64,000 nucleotides of DNA from CAVVNC01 sp963750015 (GCA_963750015.1 CAVVPU010000134.1:1-64000); one strand, 5' to 3'; numbered from the stretch's first letter, positions 34,483 through 44,191 are shown. The notes: generated by a model from the sequence alone, not told the origin. A program made the numbers and translations.

Positions 34483-35143
34483 GTGCGTTTTTCAGCTCCT
34501 CGATCTGGACACTGATTCTCCCGTCTATGTCGCCCATGCTCGTCTCGATGATGAAGCCCGGTTCCCTGAGCGTGTCGTCGGCAACGATCTTGATGCGATC
34601 GGAGGCAACTCCTTCCACGTACTTCATATCTTCGCTCCTCGTTCTGATGAGCAACTCGTTCTTCTCCTCGCAGGCGTCGAGAGCCTTTCTGATCATGCCC
34701 GCCACAAGCTCTCTCTTCTCGGAACATTCCCTGAGCACAAGGGCTTCGGCGAAGACCAGGGCAAGGTCCGTGGCGAGACGCTCAAATCTCCGACTCAGCT
34801 CCCGCCTGAAAGAGGCCACCTCATCTATCTGCTTTTCGAGCCTCTTGGCTATCGATTCGACGCGGCGCAAGCCCATTTCGTATCCTGCTTTCTCTCCTTG
34901 GGCATACGCATCCTCGAAAGCTTTTCTAGTTTGGTCCTCCAGGGAGGGTGTCGTCACCGGGGGCTCTATCGTCGTCTCCGGCTCCTGCGCCTCGGACTCC
35001 GGCTCCGGCTCCCGCTCCGGTGCGGCTTCTTCTAAGGCCTCAGGCTCTGTCTTTGAAAAAAGATCGACAAACTGCGCTCCCTCGCTCCATTCGCCGTCCG
35101 CCTCGAGGTCCTCAAGGGTGAAGGGCACGGAGGAGTTATACAA
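34460..35143 (-). CDS. fliH: Flagellar assembly protein FliH
   Basis: Regulator and stator-like partner of FliI. 227 residues: acidic, Glu/Pro-rich N-terminal region, then a helical GlyxxxGly-type segment (DAYAQGEKAGYEMGLRRVES) and a C-terminal domain like V-ATPase subunit E. Overlaps fliG by 8 bases. Confidence 0.92.
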   Translation of the reverse strand: MYNSSVPFTLEDLEADGEWSEGAQFVDLFSKTEPEALEEAAPEREPEPESEAQEPETTIEPPVTTPSLEDQTRKAFEDAYAQGEKAGYEMGLRRVESIAKRLEKQIDEVASFRRELSRRFERLATDLALVFAEALVLRECSEKRELVAGMIRKALDACEEKNELLIRTRSEDMKYVEGVASDRIKIVADDTLREPGFIIETSMGDIDGRISVQIEELKNALAGYHGT

Positions 35144-36137
35144 ATCGTTCGCCTCCCTTTGAAAGTATGATCTTCCCCTCTGCCTCGAGCTTCTTGGCGA
35201 TCATCGCTATCTTCACTTGGGCGCGTTCGACGTCCGCTACCCTGACCGGCCCCATGGCTTCAAGGTCTTCTTTCAACATGGCGCCGGCCCGCTCGGACAT
35301 ATTGTTGAAAATTTTCTCTTTGATGGTGTCGGAAGCCCCTTTCAAAGCAACGGCGACATCCTCCGAAGTGATCTCCTTCAAAAGAACCTGCATGCCTCTG
35401 TCGTCGACCTTCAGAAGGTCTTCGAAGGTAAACATGAGCTGTCTTATCCGCTCTGCAAGGGCCGGGTCTGCTTCCTCGATCTTATCGAGCAGCTCGCCCT
35501 CGAGCTTTCTGTCCATCTGGTTGAGGATGCTCGCCACCAGCTCCACACCGCCTATCTGCTTGCCTTCAGCCCCTCCGAACGACTCCAGTTGCTCCCTCAG
35601 GACGGTCTCCACTTCTTCGATGATCTTCTTATCGACCTTTTCCAGGTTTGCCATGCGCATGATGATTTCACGATGTATCTTCTCAGGCAGATAGGTCACG
35701 AGATCGCAGGCCTTTTTGACACTCAGTATGGAAAGGACGAGGGCGATGGTCTGAGGATGCTCTCCACGGAGCACGTTTGCGAGGATGCGCGGGTCCGATG
35801 TCCTGAGAAACTCACCGGGCATGCCCTTTCTCGATTCCATGTTACCGAGGAATAGCTCGGCTTTTTCGCTGCCCAAACTCTTTTCGATGAGCATCTTGAA
35901 CCTGCCCTCGCCGCCGACGACGTTCTGTTTCCTTCCGTCGACTTTCTTGATGAACTCATCGTGCACCTTGGCGACGACGTCATGCGGAATAAGACGCAAC
36001 TTGGCTATTTCCTGGCCCACCGCCTCTATGTCTTCCTCTTCGAGATCCTTGATGATCTCTTTCGAAAGCTCTTCGTCCATGGTCAGCAGTAGAATGGCTG
36101 CCTTTCTTATTCCCGGGATTTCAGCGTTGCTATCCAC
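35136..36137 (-). CDS. fliG: Motor switch protein FliG
   Basis: C-ring subunit that contacts the stators. 333 residues; EHPQTIALVLSILSVKKA is the middle-domain EHPQ motif and the C-terminal torque helix region (DDRGMQVLLKEITSEDVAVA, NMSERAGAMLKEDLEAMGPV) is intact with its charged residues. Stop is adjacent to the fliF stop-start junction. Confidence 0.97.
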   Translation of the reverse strand: MDSNAEIPGIRKAAILLLTMDEELSKEIIKDLEEEDIEAVGQEIAKLRLIPHDVVAKVHDEFIKKVDGRKQNVVGGEGRFKMLIEKSLGSEKAELFLGNMESRKGMPGEFLRTSDPRILANVLRGEHPQTIALVLSILSVKKACDLVTYLPEKIHREIIMRMANLEKVDKKIIEEVETVLREQLESFGGAEGKQIGGVELVASILNQMDRKLEGELLDKIEEADPALAERIRQLMFTFEDLLKVDDRGMQVLLKEITSEDVAVALKGASDTIKEKIFNNMSERAGAMLKEDLEAMGPVRVADVERAQVKIAMIAKKLEAEGKIILSKGGERFV

Positions 36138-37742
36138 TTAGGGAGTCTCCTTTACCCATTCACGAATGATCGATCCCACGAGACTCTTGTCCTTCAGGGC
36201 ATCGGCCATTGCAGTCGGAGGTTGGGCCTTATCTATGCCCGCAAGGGCGGGCTTCGCTGCCGATTCGCCTGCCTTGAGGTATACGTCCTGTACCTGTTGG
36301 AGAGGCACTGGTTCGTCCTTCTTCTGGAACATTCTGAAAAGGGGTCTCAGGAAGAAGAGGAAGACGCACAACAACATGATGGAATAGAAGACGTACTTGC
36401 CGAGATTCACCACCAGGTCCTTGTTTTCCGGACTTCCAAAAAGGCTCTTTTCTTCGGGAAACGTCTCCACCTCGAAGGGCATGTTAAGAACCTCTATCTT
36501 GTCACCTCTTTGCTCGTCGAACCCTGCGGCCCTCACAACGAGATTCTTAATGTTGTCAAGCTCCGGCTGAGACCTCGGGATATATTTCAGCTCTTCGCCT
36601 TTCTTTCCCTTGACCTTCTCGTATTTGCCATCGACAAGCACAGCCAGGGATATTCGCTTTATATCCCCGAAAGGCTCGACGATCTTTTCTACCGATTTGC
36701 TCACTTCATAGGTCACGTTCGAGTCTTGTTTTTCACTGGTATTAACGTTCTGCTCTTCGGTTTTTACGTCCTGACCCGCCCCCTTGCTGGTCACTTTTGC
36801 GAGGTTGGCAGGAACGCCGGGGACACCGCCGGGCCTGGGCCGGCTGCTGGTCATCTTTTCGGAGCTTTTTCTCTCCGCTGATACGGCTGTCTTGTCCGGC
36901 AAGAAATTCTCCTCCGTCTTCTCGACCTTCCTGAGATTTAGATCGACACTTGCCCGGACGATCGATTTGCTGTTCTGAAGGAAGGTATCCAACATTGATT
37001 GAACGGAATTCTCTATCGTCTTCTCCACGTTACGCTGCAGCTCATACTGTTGACCGGAAAGCATCACGTCGGAACTGGAATCGCCGGTCCGGTGAAGCAT
37101 CCTGCCCGTTGAGTCTACGACGACCACGTTCTCGGGCTTAAGGCCCTCCACACTTCCTGCTATGAGATTAACTATGCCGAGGACCTGTTCCTTCGACAAC
37201 TGTTTGCCTTGCCTCAGCTTCAGGAACACGGAAGCCGTCGTCTCTTGCTCCTTGTCGGTAAAAAGGGTCTTTTCCGGTATTGCGATGTGTATACGAGAGG
37301 CGGCGACCTCGGGCATCTGGTTGATCGTCCTTGTCAGCTCACCCTGAATCGCCCTCTTATAATTGACGTTTTGCATAAACTCGGTCATTCCGTAGTTCGT
37401 CTTATCGAAAAGTTCAAGCCCGACGCTCCCGCCACCGGGCAGCGCATTGGCCGAGGCGAGGGCGAGCCTGACGTCGGCAATTCGCTCCTTGGGCACTGAT
37501 ATGGTAGTACCGTTCGCCTCCAGCCTGTAAGGGATTTTTTGCTCCTTCAGTTTAGTTACGATCATGGAAGCATCTTCGGTCGACAGCCCGGCGAAGAGTG
37601 ACTGATACTCCTCCTTCTGAAGAAAGGAAAGGCAGATCGCAGAACCACCGATCACCGCCACGAGAATGCCTATATAGATATAGAGCCTGTTTTTCGGGAT
37701 GTTCTTCAGGTAGTTCTTGACAGTGACGAGGTACGCCTCCAT
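36138..37742 (-). CDS. fliF: MS-ring protein FliF
   Basis: Base of the flagellum in the inner membrane. 534 residues, two membrane segments (YIYIGILVAVIGGSAICLSF and VFYSIMLLCVFLFFLRPLF), and the YscJ-type ring domain with SLFAGLSTEDASMIVTKLKE. The C-terminal tail (DKSLVGSIIREWVKE) is the FliG-binding peptide. Confidence 0.97.
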   Translation of the reverse strand: MEAYLVTVKNYLKNIPKNRLYIYIGILVAVIGGSAICLSFLQKEEYQSLFAGLSTEDASMIVTKLKEQKIPYRLEANGTTISVPKERIADVRLALASANALPGGGSVGLELFDKTNYGMTEFMQNVNYKRAIQGELTRTINQMPEVAASRIHIAIPEKTLFTDKEQETTASVFLKLRQGKQLSKEQVLGIVNLIAGSVEGLKPENVVVVDSTGRMLHRTGDSSSDVMLSGQQYELQRNVEKTIENSVQSMLDTFLQNSKSIVRASVDLNLRKVEKTEENFLPDKTAVSAERKSSEKMTSSRPRPGGVPGVPANLAKVTSKGAGQDVKTEEQNVNTSEKQDSNVTYEVSKSVEKIVEPFGDIKRISLAVLVDGKYEKVKGKKGEELKYIPRSQPELDNIKNLVVRAAGFDEQRGDKIEVLNMPFEVETFPEEKSLFGSPENKDLVVNLGKYVFYSIMLLCVFLFFLRPLFRMFQKKDEPVPLQQVQDVYLKAGESAAKPALAGIDKAQPPTAMADALKDKSLVGSIIREWVKETP

Positions 37743-37745
37743 CTA

Positions 37746-38033
37746 CTATACCTGTATCCTCATGATCTCTTCGTAGGCGCTTATGATCTTGTTTCTTATC
37801 TGCATCATGAGCTGAAAGCTCAGATCGGCCTTCTCCACTGCGATCATGGTGTTGTGGATGTCCTGACCGTCCATTTTGACGAGGTTCTCCGTCTGCTGGC
37901 TCGCTTCCTTTTCCAGTTCTCCGACCTTGTTGATCGAATCCTTCAGGACTTGAGAAAAAGAACCGTTGCTTTTTTCCGCCTTCTGCGAGCCAGTCTGGGC
38001 GAAGTTGTCAAGTACGACCTTTTCTACCTTCAT
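37746..38033 (-). CDS. fliE: Hook-basal body protein FliE
   Basis: 95 residues; links MS ring and rod. SFSQVLKDSINKVGELEKEA and the C-terminal LSFQLMMQIRNKIISAYEEI match the family. 3 bases before fliF. Confidence 0.95.
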   Translation of the reverse strand: MKVEKVVLDNFAQTGSQKAEKSNGSFSQVLKDSINKVGELEKEASQQTENLVKMDGQDIHNTMIAVEKADLSFQLMMQIRNKIISAYEEIMRIQV

Positions 38034-38041
38034 GGCTTCTC

Positions 38042-38473
38042 CTATTTGCCGATATCGAGAGCCTTCGTAAACATCTCCTTGGCGCTGTTGACGACATTTA
38101 TGTTCGCCTCGTAGGCTCTAGTGGCGGCGATCATATCACTCATCTCTTCCATGACATTCACATTGGGATAAGTGACATACCCGTCGGCATCCGCATCAGG
38201 ATGGTAGGGATCGTAGGTCCGCTCGAAGGGCTTTGGGCTCTCCACGACTTCATCTACCTGAACTCCTTCTACTTTCTCCTGGAGCGTGGTCTGGAATCCC
38301 TTATCATTCGAGACGTCCGCCGGCACAAAAACCACCTCCTTCTTTCTATACGGCCCCCCCTCGTCGGTCCTCGTCGTCTGGGCATTAGCCATGTTCGTGG
38401 AAATGGCTTCCATTCTCGTTCTTTGTGCCTGCAAGCCGGACGCGCTAATTGTCATTACATCAAGTATTCCCAT
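38042..38473 (-). CDS. flgC: Proximal rod protein FlgC
   Basis: 143 residues. MTISASGLQAQRTRMEAIST, NMANAQTTRT and the C-terminal EEMSDMIAATRAYEANINVV are diagnostic. Overlaps flgB by one base. Confidence 0.96.
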   Translation of the reverse strand: MGILDVMTISASGLQAQRTRMEAISTNMANAQTTRTDEGGPYRKKEVVFVPADVSNDKGFQTTLQEKVEGVQVDEVVESPKPFERTYDPYHPDADADGYVTYPNVNVMEEMSDMIAATRAYEANINVVNSAKEMFTKALDIGK

Positions 38474-38817
38474 TAGGACTGCCCCCCTCCGTTGATTACG
38501 TACTTCATCATAGAAAACTTCTTGCTGATGAGCTGCACCAGAGCGTTGTACATGAGGCTATTCTCCGTCATCTTGACGACCTGCTCCTCCACGTTCACCG
38601 TATTCCCGTCCAACGAACCGGCCCCGTCAGGAGGATCGTTCTCCGTGACGCGCACGCTCGATGGATCGCCGTTTCCGGAACGATCGATTTCGGCCTGAAA
38701 ATCTATCTTCTTCTCGCTGTAGCCCGGCGTTTCGACGTTGGCGATGTTCGATGCCAGCACTCTTTGATAGAAGGCCCTTATGTTAAGCGCCTTTTCGAGG
38801 AGTCCTAAGGTGCTCAT
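38473..38817 (-). CDS. flgB: Proximal rod protein FlgB
   Basis: 114 residues. NIRAFYQRVLASNIANVETP and GYSEKKIDFQAE fit FlgB; the C-terminal half has NSLMYNALVQLISKKFSMMK. Ribosome site AGGAGCG; 11 bases after the response regulator gene. Confidence 0.95.
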   Translation of the reverse strand: MSTLGLLEKALNIRAFYQRVLASNIANVETPGYSEKKIDFQAEIDRSGNGDPSSVRVTENDPPDGAGSLDGNTVNVEEQVVKMTENSLMYNALVQLISKKFSMMKYVINGGGQS

Positions 38818-38828
38818 CTTCGCTCCTT

Positions 38829-40127
38829 TTAGGGAACCGCCAGCCCCAAGTCCCTATACTCTTTTATCTTGTTTCTGAGCGTTCTCGCCGTTATCCCGAG
38901 TCTCGTAGCCGCCCGGGTCCTGTTGCCGTTCATCGATTTGAGGGCGTCGAGGATCAGCTTCATCTCCATGTCCTTCACCGAACCGACTGCATCCACCGGA
39001 AAGGACGGGGAAACGTCATTTCTCACCTCACACGGGTCCTGGAGATGAGAAAGCTTGATTACCTTATAATCGGAAAGAATGCAGGCCCTCGCGATCGTAT
39101 TCTCCAGTTCCCTTACATTGCCCTTCCAGTTCCGCTGGATGAGATAATTCATGCTCTCCTGTTCCAGGCGCATATCCATGCCCCGGCTATACTTTTTCAA
39201 CAGGTCTGCCACGAGCTGCGGGATATCCTCCCTGCGCTCCCTCAAGGGAGGCACGATGATAGGGAAAACGTTGAGCCGGTAATAGAGGTCTTCCCGGAAT
39301 TTCCCCTCCTCAATGAGGCGCGTGATGTTCCTGTTGGTCGTAGCGATCACCTTCACGTCGACTTTCCGAGGGAATTTGGAGCCGATCACCTCGACCTCCC
39401 TCTCCTGCAGGACGCGTAGGAGCTTGGCTTGCAACCTCATGTCCATCTCCGTGACTTCGTCGAGAAGAATAGTCCCTTTGTCTGCGAGTTCGAATTTCCC
39501 GGGTTTCCTCGTGGCCGCTCCCGTGAAAGCTCCCTTCTCGAAGCCAAAGAGCTCGCTTTCCAGCAGGTTCTCCGGAAGGGCCGCGCAATTGACGGCAACG
39601 AAGGGCATTTCCTTACGGTCTCCGTTTTCATGTACGTATCGGGAGATCAATTCCTTTCCCACCCCACTCTCGCCCATGACCAGGACGGTGGCGTCCGATT
39701 TTGCCACCTGGAGGGCCTTTGCGAGCACCTCTTGCATGCTTCTCGACGAACAAACAATCTTTCCGCCGTTAACGCCGAGGGCACGCTCGACGACACCATA
39801 GAGGGTTTCCGTGTTAAAGGGCTTCTGGATGTAATCGAAGGCTCCCTCTTTCATGGCATTCACCGCATGCTCCACCGTTCCGTAGGCAGTAATAACGATG
39901 ACGGGCAAGGTGCATTGCTCTTTCTTGATGTGACCGAGAAGATCGATGCCGTTCATATGGGGCATCTTCACGTCGGTAATCACGAGGTCGTAAGCTGACT
40001 TCTTGATTGATTCAAGGGCAACTTTTCCGTCCTCGGCAGAACCTACGCCATAGCCTGCCTCTGTGAGCGCTTCGGCGAGGGCAGTACGCATGTGGTAGTC
40101 GTCGTCTATTACCAGAATGTTTCTCAT
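38829..40127 (-). CDS. Sigma-54 response regulator, FlrC/FleR-like
   Basis: 432 residues: receiver domain (NILVIDDDYHMRTALAEALT; phospho-Asp in LVITDVKMPHMNG), AAA+ domain (Walker A GESGVGKE, sigma-54 contact loop GAFTGA, FREDLYYRLNVFPI) and a Fis-type DNA-binding helix (RTRAATRLGITARTLRNKI). It activates sigma-54 promoters, here presumably the hook-basal body operons that follow directly. Overlaps the sensor kinase by 4 bases, so they are a pair. Confidence 0.93.
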   Translation of the reverse strand: MRNILVIDDDYHMRTALAEALTEAGYGVGSAEDGKVALESIKKSAYDLVITDVKMPHMNGIDLLGHIKKEQCTLPVIVITAYGTVEHAVNAMKEGAFDYIQKPFNTETLYGVVERALGVNGGKIVCSSRSMQEVLAKALQVAKSDATVLVMGESGVGKELISRYVHENGDRKEMPFVAVNCAALPENLLESELFGFEKGAFTGAATRKPGKFELADKGTILLDEVTEMDMRLQAKLLRVLQEREVEVIGSKFPRKVDVKVIATTNRNITRLIEEGKFREDLYYRLNVFPIIVPPLRERREDIPQLVADLLKKYSRGMDMRLEQESMNYLIQRNWKGNVRELENTIARACILSDYKVIKLSHLQDPCEVRNDVSPSFPVDAVGSVKDMEMKLILDALKSMNGNRTRAATRLGITARTLRNKIKEYRDLGLAVP

Positions 40128-41215
40128 GATCGCCCTTTCGGCAGGTATACGGTAAAGGACGAGCCTTTACCCTCTTCTGATTCTACTTCCACGTAACCGT
40201 TGTGGGCCTTGATGATATTATGGGCGATAAAGAGTCCCAGACCGACACCCTTGTCTTTCGTCGTAAAAAAAGGGTTAAAAATATTCCGGCGCGTCTCTTC
40301 GCTCATGCCCACACCCTCATCCGCAAAAGTGACCAGGACATGCCTGCCTTCGTCCCTAACGTTGACTCTAATGGTGCCTCTATCAATAATCGCCTCCATG
40401 GCGTTGCTGGTGAAATTCATCAGGGGAAGCTTTATCAAATCGGGATCAAACAAGGAAACGCCATCATAGGAACTTTCGAATTCTACGTCGATTGCCTTGC
40501 TTCGGATGGAAACGCTCATGAAATCGATTGTCTCCTTGACCGCGGCGGAAAGCACGCCCTCCCTCAAAACCACGGTCTTCGGTCTCGTGTACGAGAGCAG
40601 GTTGTTGATGATCCGGTCGATCGTGTTGACTCCGAAGATAACAGAGTCGGTGAAGCCTTTCTCCTTATCCCCCACTTTGCCTCTGGCGATCATGGACAGG
40701 TAGAGCTGCATGCTGCCTAAAGGATTCTTGATCTCGTGGGCAATCCTCGCGGCCATCTCTCCCATGGCCCTCAGCCTCTCGTCCCTCTCGGAGCGCTCCT
40801 TCATCTTCTGCACTTCAGTCACATCCTCAAAAACGATGACATCCTCGCCCTTTGCGCCTGTTGTCAGGCTGCTCTTTCTCCATCTGAAATAGCCCCTCTC
40901 GCTCCTTACCTCCCCCATTCCCTCGAGGTCATTCTGGAGTTTGACCGCAAGGTCGGTCAGACCCTGTTTCTGGGCCTCTTTATTTGTAAATATGGTTGAC
41001 TCCTGGTCCCGCACGACCACCCCTAAAGGAAGCGAATTAAGGATGTTGTAGAAAGATTCCTTTGCCTTTTCCAGCTCTTTGTTCTTTTCATTTATCTCTC
41101 TGTTGAGCTGGCTTATGCGGTTCTCCAGATTGAGGTAATAATTGGTGAGAGAATCTGAAGCCTTGACGAATTCCTGAAAAGCGTTCTTGAGCAATTGAGA
41201 TTCTGCCGGTTGCAT
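40124..41215 (-). CDS. Sensor histidine kinase, FlrB/FleS-like
   Basis: Cytoplasmic kinase, no membrane segment. N-terminal coiled coil and PAS domain (LPLGVVVRDQESTIFTNKEA), H-box RIAHEIKNPLGSMQLYL, N-box NFTSNAMEAI, and ATP-lid motifs VTFADEGVGMSEET and KGVGLGLFIA. Start set at the ATG at 41215 because the next upstream ATG (41239) lies inside a sigma-54 promoter match; neither has a ribosome site. Pairs with the regulator at 38829-40127; FlrB of Vibrio is the model. Confidence 0.9.
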   Translation of the reverse strand: MQPAESQLLKNAFQEFVKASDSLTNYYLNLENRISQLNREINEKNKELEKAKESFYNILNSLPLGVVVRDQESTIFTNKEAQKQGLTDLAVKLQNDLEGMGEVRSERGYFRWRKSSLTTGAKGEDVIVFEDVTEVQKMKERSERDERLRAMGEMAARIAHEIKNPLGSMQLYLSMIARGKVGDKEKGFTDSVIFGVNTIDRIINNLLSYTRPKTVVLREGVLSAAVKETIDFMSVSIRSKAIDVEFESSYDGVSLFDPDLIKLPLMNFTSNAMEAIIDRGTIRVNVRDEGRHVLVTFADEGVGMSEETRRNIFNPFFTTKDKGVGLGLFIAHNIIKAHNGYVEVESEEGKGSSFTVYLPKGRS

Positions 41216-41227
41216 GAAGGGCAGCGA

Positions 41228-41243
41228 AGCAAAATGCATACCA
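41228..41243 (-). promoter_or_regulatory. Sigma-54 promoter before the kinase-regulator-flgB operon
   Basis: TGGTATG, CATT, TTGCT on the minus strand; the -12 box is perfect, GG-GC spacing is 10. Predicted +1 near 41217, two bases before the chosen ATG. Would give positive feedback, since the operon encodes a sigma-54 activator. Confidence 0.65.
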
Positions 41244-41469
41244 AAGCAGCACTGTTAAGGATTATCGACAACATAGGGCATGGGACAAGACCCAAGCCGC
41301 CCCTCTTTCGACACCCTGTCCGTCACCCTTTTGACACCAAAAGAACAGCAGGGGTCAGAAGCCAAAGGATACCTGTCGGCGGGAGCACTATATTCCGGGG
41401 GTAGCCGTGATTTAAAAGAACGAATGCGAGAACGCTCGCCCGGCGGGGTTGACAGGAATGATAAGGTAT

Positions 41470-42927
41470 CTATTCGGTGGCTATTCCGAGGCGTTTCATC
41501 TTTTCGATGAGGGTGGTCCTATTCATGCTCAGAACCTGGGCCGCTCTGCTCTTGACGCCATTGGTTTCATTGAGCGCCTTGAGGATCAGGTTCTGCTCGA
41601 ACTCCGAAACAAGCGTATCGTAACCTTTGCGCAGGTCGAACTGCTGCTCCTCTCTCTTCTGAAGGCCATAAAACTTCTCCGGAAGATCTTCGATATTGAT
41701 GAGGCCGCCCTTCTTCAGGACCACGAGCCTTTCAACCAAATTCTGGAGTTCCCTTACGTTCCCCGGGTAGTCATACTCCATCAAGACTTCCATCGCCTCC
41801 TCGGCGAATCCTTCGACACTTGCATTGTTGATGGTGTTCGATCGTTCGAGGAAGTGGGCGTAAAGCAACGGAATGTCTTGCCTTCTTTCCTTCAAGGGAG
41901 GAATGTTGATGGGGACCACGTTTAATCTGTAATAGAGATCCTCCCTGAACTTGCCTTCCTTCACGAGCTCCTCCAGATGCCGATTGGTGGCTGCAATAAT
42001 TCTCACGTCTACGTCGATGGTCTTGGAGCCGCCTATTCGCTCGAATGTCCTTTCCTGAAGGGCCCTCAAAAGCTTCACCTGAAGGTTGAAGCTCATGTCC
42101 CCTATTTCATCGAGAAAAATGGAGCCGCCGTCGGCGAGCTCGAACCTGCCCAGCCTTGTGGTGGTCGCGCCCGTGAAGGCCCCCTTTTCGTAGCCGAAAA
42201 GTTCACTTTCCAGAAGGGCCTCCGGTATTGCGCCGCAATTAACGACCACCAGTGATTTGTCTCTTCTAGAGGAATTGAAGTGGATAGCCCTCGCCACCAG
42301 TTCTTTGCCCACCCCGCTTTCACCGGTAATAAGGACCGTGGCACTCGTGTCAGCCACTTTCTCTATCAGCTCGAAAACCTTCTGCATGGCGAAGCTGACG
42401 CCGATCATGTTCTCAAACTTGTATTTGTCCCTGAGGTAGCTCCTGAGCAGGGTGTTTTCGCGGACCGCCCGGTTCTCGGAGAACCTCCTGAGCAAGTTGG
42501 CCTTGGCCATCAGCTTCCGTGGGATATTGTCCCCTGAGAGCAGTTGGTGATAGTTCATCGCCGATTCGACGCTTGCAAGCACGTCTTCGAATTTAAATGG
42601 TTTAAGGAGATAGTCGAAGGCGCCGCAACGCATGGCGCTTATGGCGGTCTCCAAGCTGCCGTAGCCTGTTATCACGATTCCGAGAGTATTGAGGTACTCC
42701 TTTTGAATGAAATTTATGAGCTGCAGACCGTCAACCTTGGGCATGAGGAGGTCAGTGATCAACAGGTGATACCCGTTGTTCTTGAGGGCCGACAAGGCGC
42801 TCCTCCCATCGGTAAAAGGGTCCACGGAATAGCCGGCGTTCGTCAGCAACTCGTTAAGCATACCGAGGATGTGCTGCTCGTCTTCAACGATGATTATCCG
42901 GCCCTTTTCCATCCGGTCTTCTTCCAT
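41470..42927 (-). CDS. Orphan sigma-54 response regulator
   Basis: Receiver domain (RIIIVEDEQHILGMLNELLT; phospho-Asp in LLITDLLMPKVDG), AAA+ domain (GESGVGKELV, GAFTGA, FREDLYYRLNVVPI) and C-terminal Fis-type helix (KSRAAQVLSMNRTTLIEKMK). Start taken at the ATG at 42927 with GAGAGGTCGGG upstream; a GTG at 42960 is possible. No kinase gene adjoins it. It may sit at the top of the flagellar cascade or sense another signal. 254 bases separate it from the kinase gene, with nothing seen in them except the sigma-54 site. Confidence 0.91.
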   Translation of the reverse strand: MEEDRMEKGRIIIVEDEQHILGMLNELLTNAGYSVDPFTDGRSALSALKNNGYHLLITDLLMPKVDGLQLINFIQKEYLNTLGIVITGYGSLETAISAMRCGAFDYLLKPFKFEDVLASVESAMNYHQLLSGDNIPRKLMAKANLLRRFSENRAVRENTLLRSYLRDKYKFENMIGVSFAMQKVFELIEKVADTSATVLITGESGVGKELVARAIHFNSSRRDKSLVVVNCGAIPEALLESELFGYEKGAFTGATTTRLGRFELADGGSIFLDEIGDMSFNLQVKLLRALQERTFERIGGSKTIDVDVRIIAATNRHLEELVKEGKFREDLYYRLNVVPINIPPLKERRQDIPLLYAHFLERSNTINNASVEGFAEEAMEVLMEYDYPGNVRELQNLVERLVVLKKGGLINIEDLPEKFYGLQKREEQQFDLRKGYDTLVSEFEQNLILKALNETNGVKSRAAQVLSMNRTTLIEKMKRLGIATE

Positions 42928-43235
42928 CCCGACCTCTCGTTTCAAAATGGTTCCACTCACCCGCCCTCTCTCAGGCCGGTAAAAACAGGCGTCGCTCGCA
43001 GGCGGCTGATCCTGCTTTCACTAACGATTCCCGCAGAGTGCACATATTACTTTTCCACAATAAAACGAAGAAAGCAACAACTATGCTCAGGGGGTGGCCG
43101 ATTACCGCAGATATAGTAGGAATGGAGTTTCTCGTCATGTCGTTGACGAGCCTTGGTAAGGGCGTGACGAGCCCTCATATGGAGGCCAGGAAAAGTCGCG
43201 GTTGCGGGAACGCGGAGTTCTAAGGACCGCGTCCC

Positions 43236-43270
43236 ATCAGGGCAAGGGGCATTATAAGCCCCACCCTGAT
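43236..43270 (-). terminator. Terminator hairpin after cheX
   Basis: Two nested perfect stems, ATCAGGG/CCCTGAT and GGGGC/GCCCC, around loop ATTATAA, beginning one base after the cheX stop codon. The remaining gap 42961-43235 shows no gene. Confidence 0.65.
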
Positions 43271-43271
43271 C

Positions 43272-43745
43272 CTATTCAAAAGAGAAGTCGAGGTACATTA
43301 CTTCCGGTTCGCCGTTGTTTATCGAGAAATTGAAGGGCAGAGATACGACGGGGAGCTTCGTGATAAAGTTCGTCTCCACACCTTTGCCCACGACAACCAT
43401 AGGAATCGATGCTTTGAGATTTACCCCGCTGTTTTCGAACTCCTTTCGGGCCTGACCGGAAACGATATTGGTCAGCTCCCCTATGGCATCAACGACCTCG
43501 GGTCCTACACCGGACGCTTCGTCACCCATGAGGCTGTTGAAGACAAAGAGAGCTCCTTTTTCTCTGAAGCTTATGGCAATGGTCCCCTTCTTGTCCCCTA
43601 CCATAGACATTATGCCTGTGACGTCTGCCGAGGTGGTCCTCGCCTCCTTGAGAACGGGCTTGCCAAGACTCAAATCAATGTTGAGCATTGTCTTGAACAC
43701 CGTCTGGGCGGCTACGACAAAAGGGTTAATGAACTTTACTTCCAT
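43272..43745 (-). CDS. cheX: CheY-P phosphatase CheX
   Basis: 157 residues. The single active-site helix IGELTNIVSGQARKEF carries the Glu-x2-Asn pair used to hydrolyse CheY phosphate, as in CheX/CheC proteins. Located 21 bases after cheY-2; together a probable signal and signal-terminating pair. Confidence 0.9.
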   Translation of the reverse strand: MEVKFINPFVVAAQTVFKTMLNIDLSLGKPVLKEARTTSADVTGIMSMVGDKKGTIAISFREKGALFVFNSLMGDEASGVGPEVVDAIGELTNIVSGQARKEFENSGVNLKASIPMVVVGKGVETNFITKLPVVSLPFNFSINNGEPEVMYLDFSFE

Positions 43746-43766
43746 CTCCTCCTCCAGGTGACAGGA

Positions 43767-44141
43767 TTATTTTCCGAACTTGGCCATCGTTTTGCCGATG
43801 ACTTCCTTGAGTTTTTCCGGCGTAAAGGGCTTAACTATGTAGTTGTCCACACCCGCCTTGATGGCTTCCAGAACGCTGTCCTTCTGGGCCTCGGCCGTAA
43901 CCATAACGAACGGTATGTTCTTGATGGTTTCGTCCTCTTTGCAGGCCTTAAGGAACTCTATCCCCGTCATCTCGGGCATTATCCAATCGCTGATGATGAA
44001 CTCGATGTTATCACTTTTCAGTACCGATAACGCATGTTTACCATTCTCCGCTTCCACGACATTGTCGATACTGATCTGCTTCAAGACGTTCTTTATTATT
44101 TTCCTCATCGTCGCAAAGTCATCGACAACCAATACCCTCAT
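43767..44141 (-). CDS. cheY: Response regulator CheY (second copy)
   Basis: 124-residue receiver domain: MRVLVVDDFATMRKIIKNVL, phospho-Asp in FIISDWIMPEMTG, Thr in MVTAEAQK, Lys in IVKPFTPEKL. Transcribed with cheX from the sigma-28 site at 44192-44218, which links it to motility rather than to a kinase-regulated gene control pathway. Confidence 0.95.
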   Translation of the reverse strand: MRVLVVDDFATMRKIIKNVLKQISIDNVVEAENGKHALSVLKSDNIEFIISDWIMPEMTGIEFLKACKEDETIKNIPFVMVTAEAQKDSVLEAIKAGVDNYIVKPFTPEKLKEVIGKTMAKFGK

Positions 44142-44191
44142 CTCTCGATCCTCCCTGATCTAGGATTGCAAATCCCTCTGCACTTAAGTAA

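Noticed and set aside
1133..44141. Motor stator genes motA/motB, fliD, fliS
   Set aside because: Looked for within the flagellar locus; none is present in this window.
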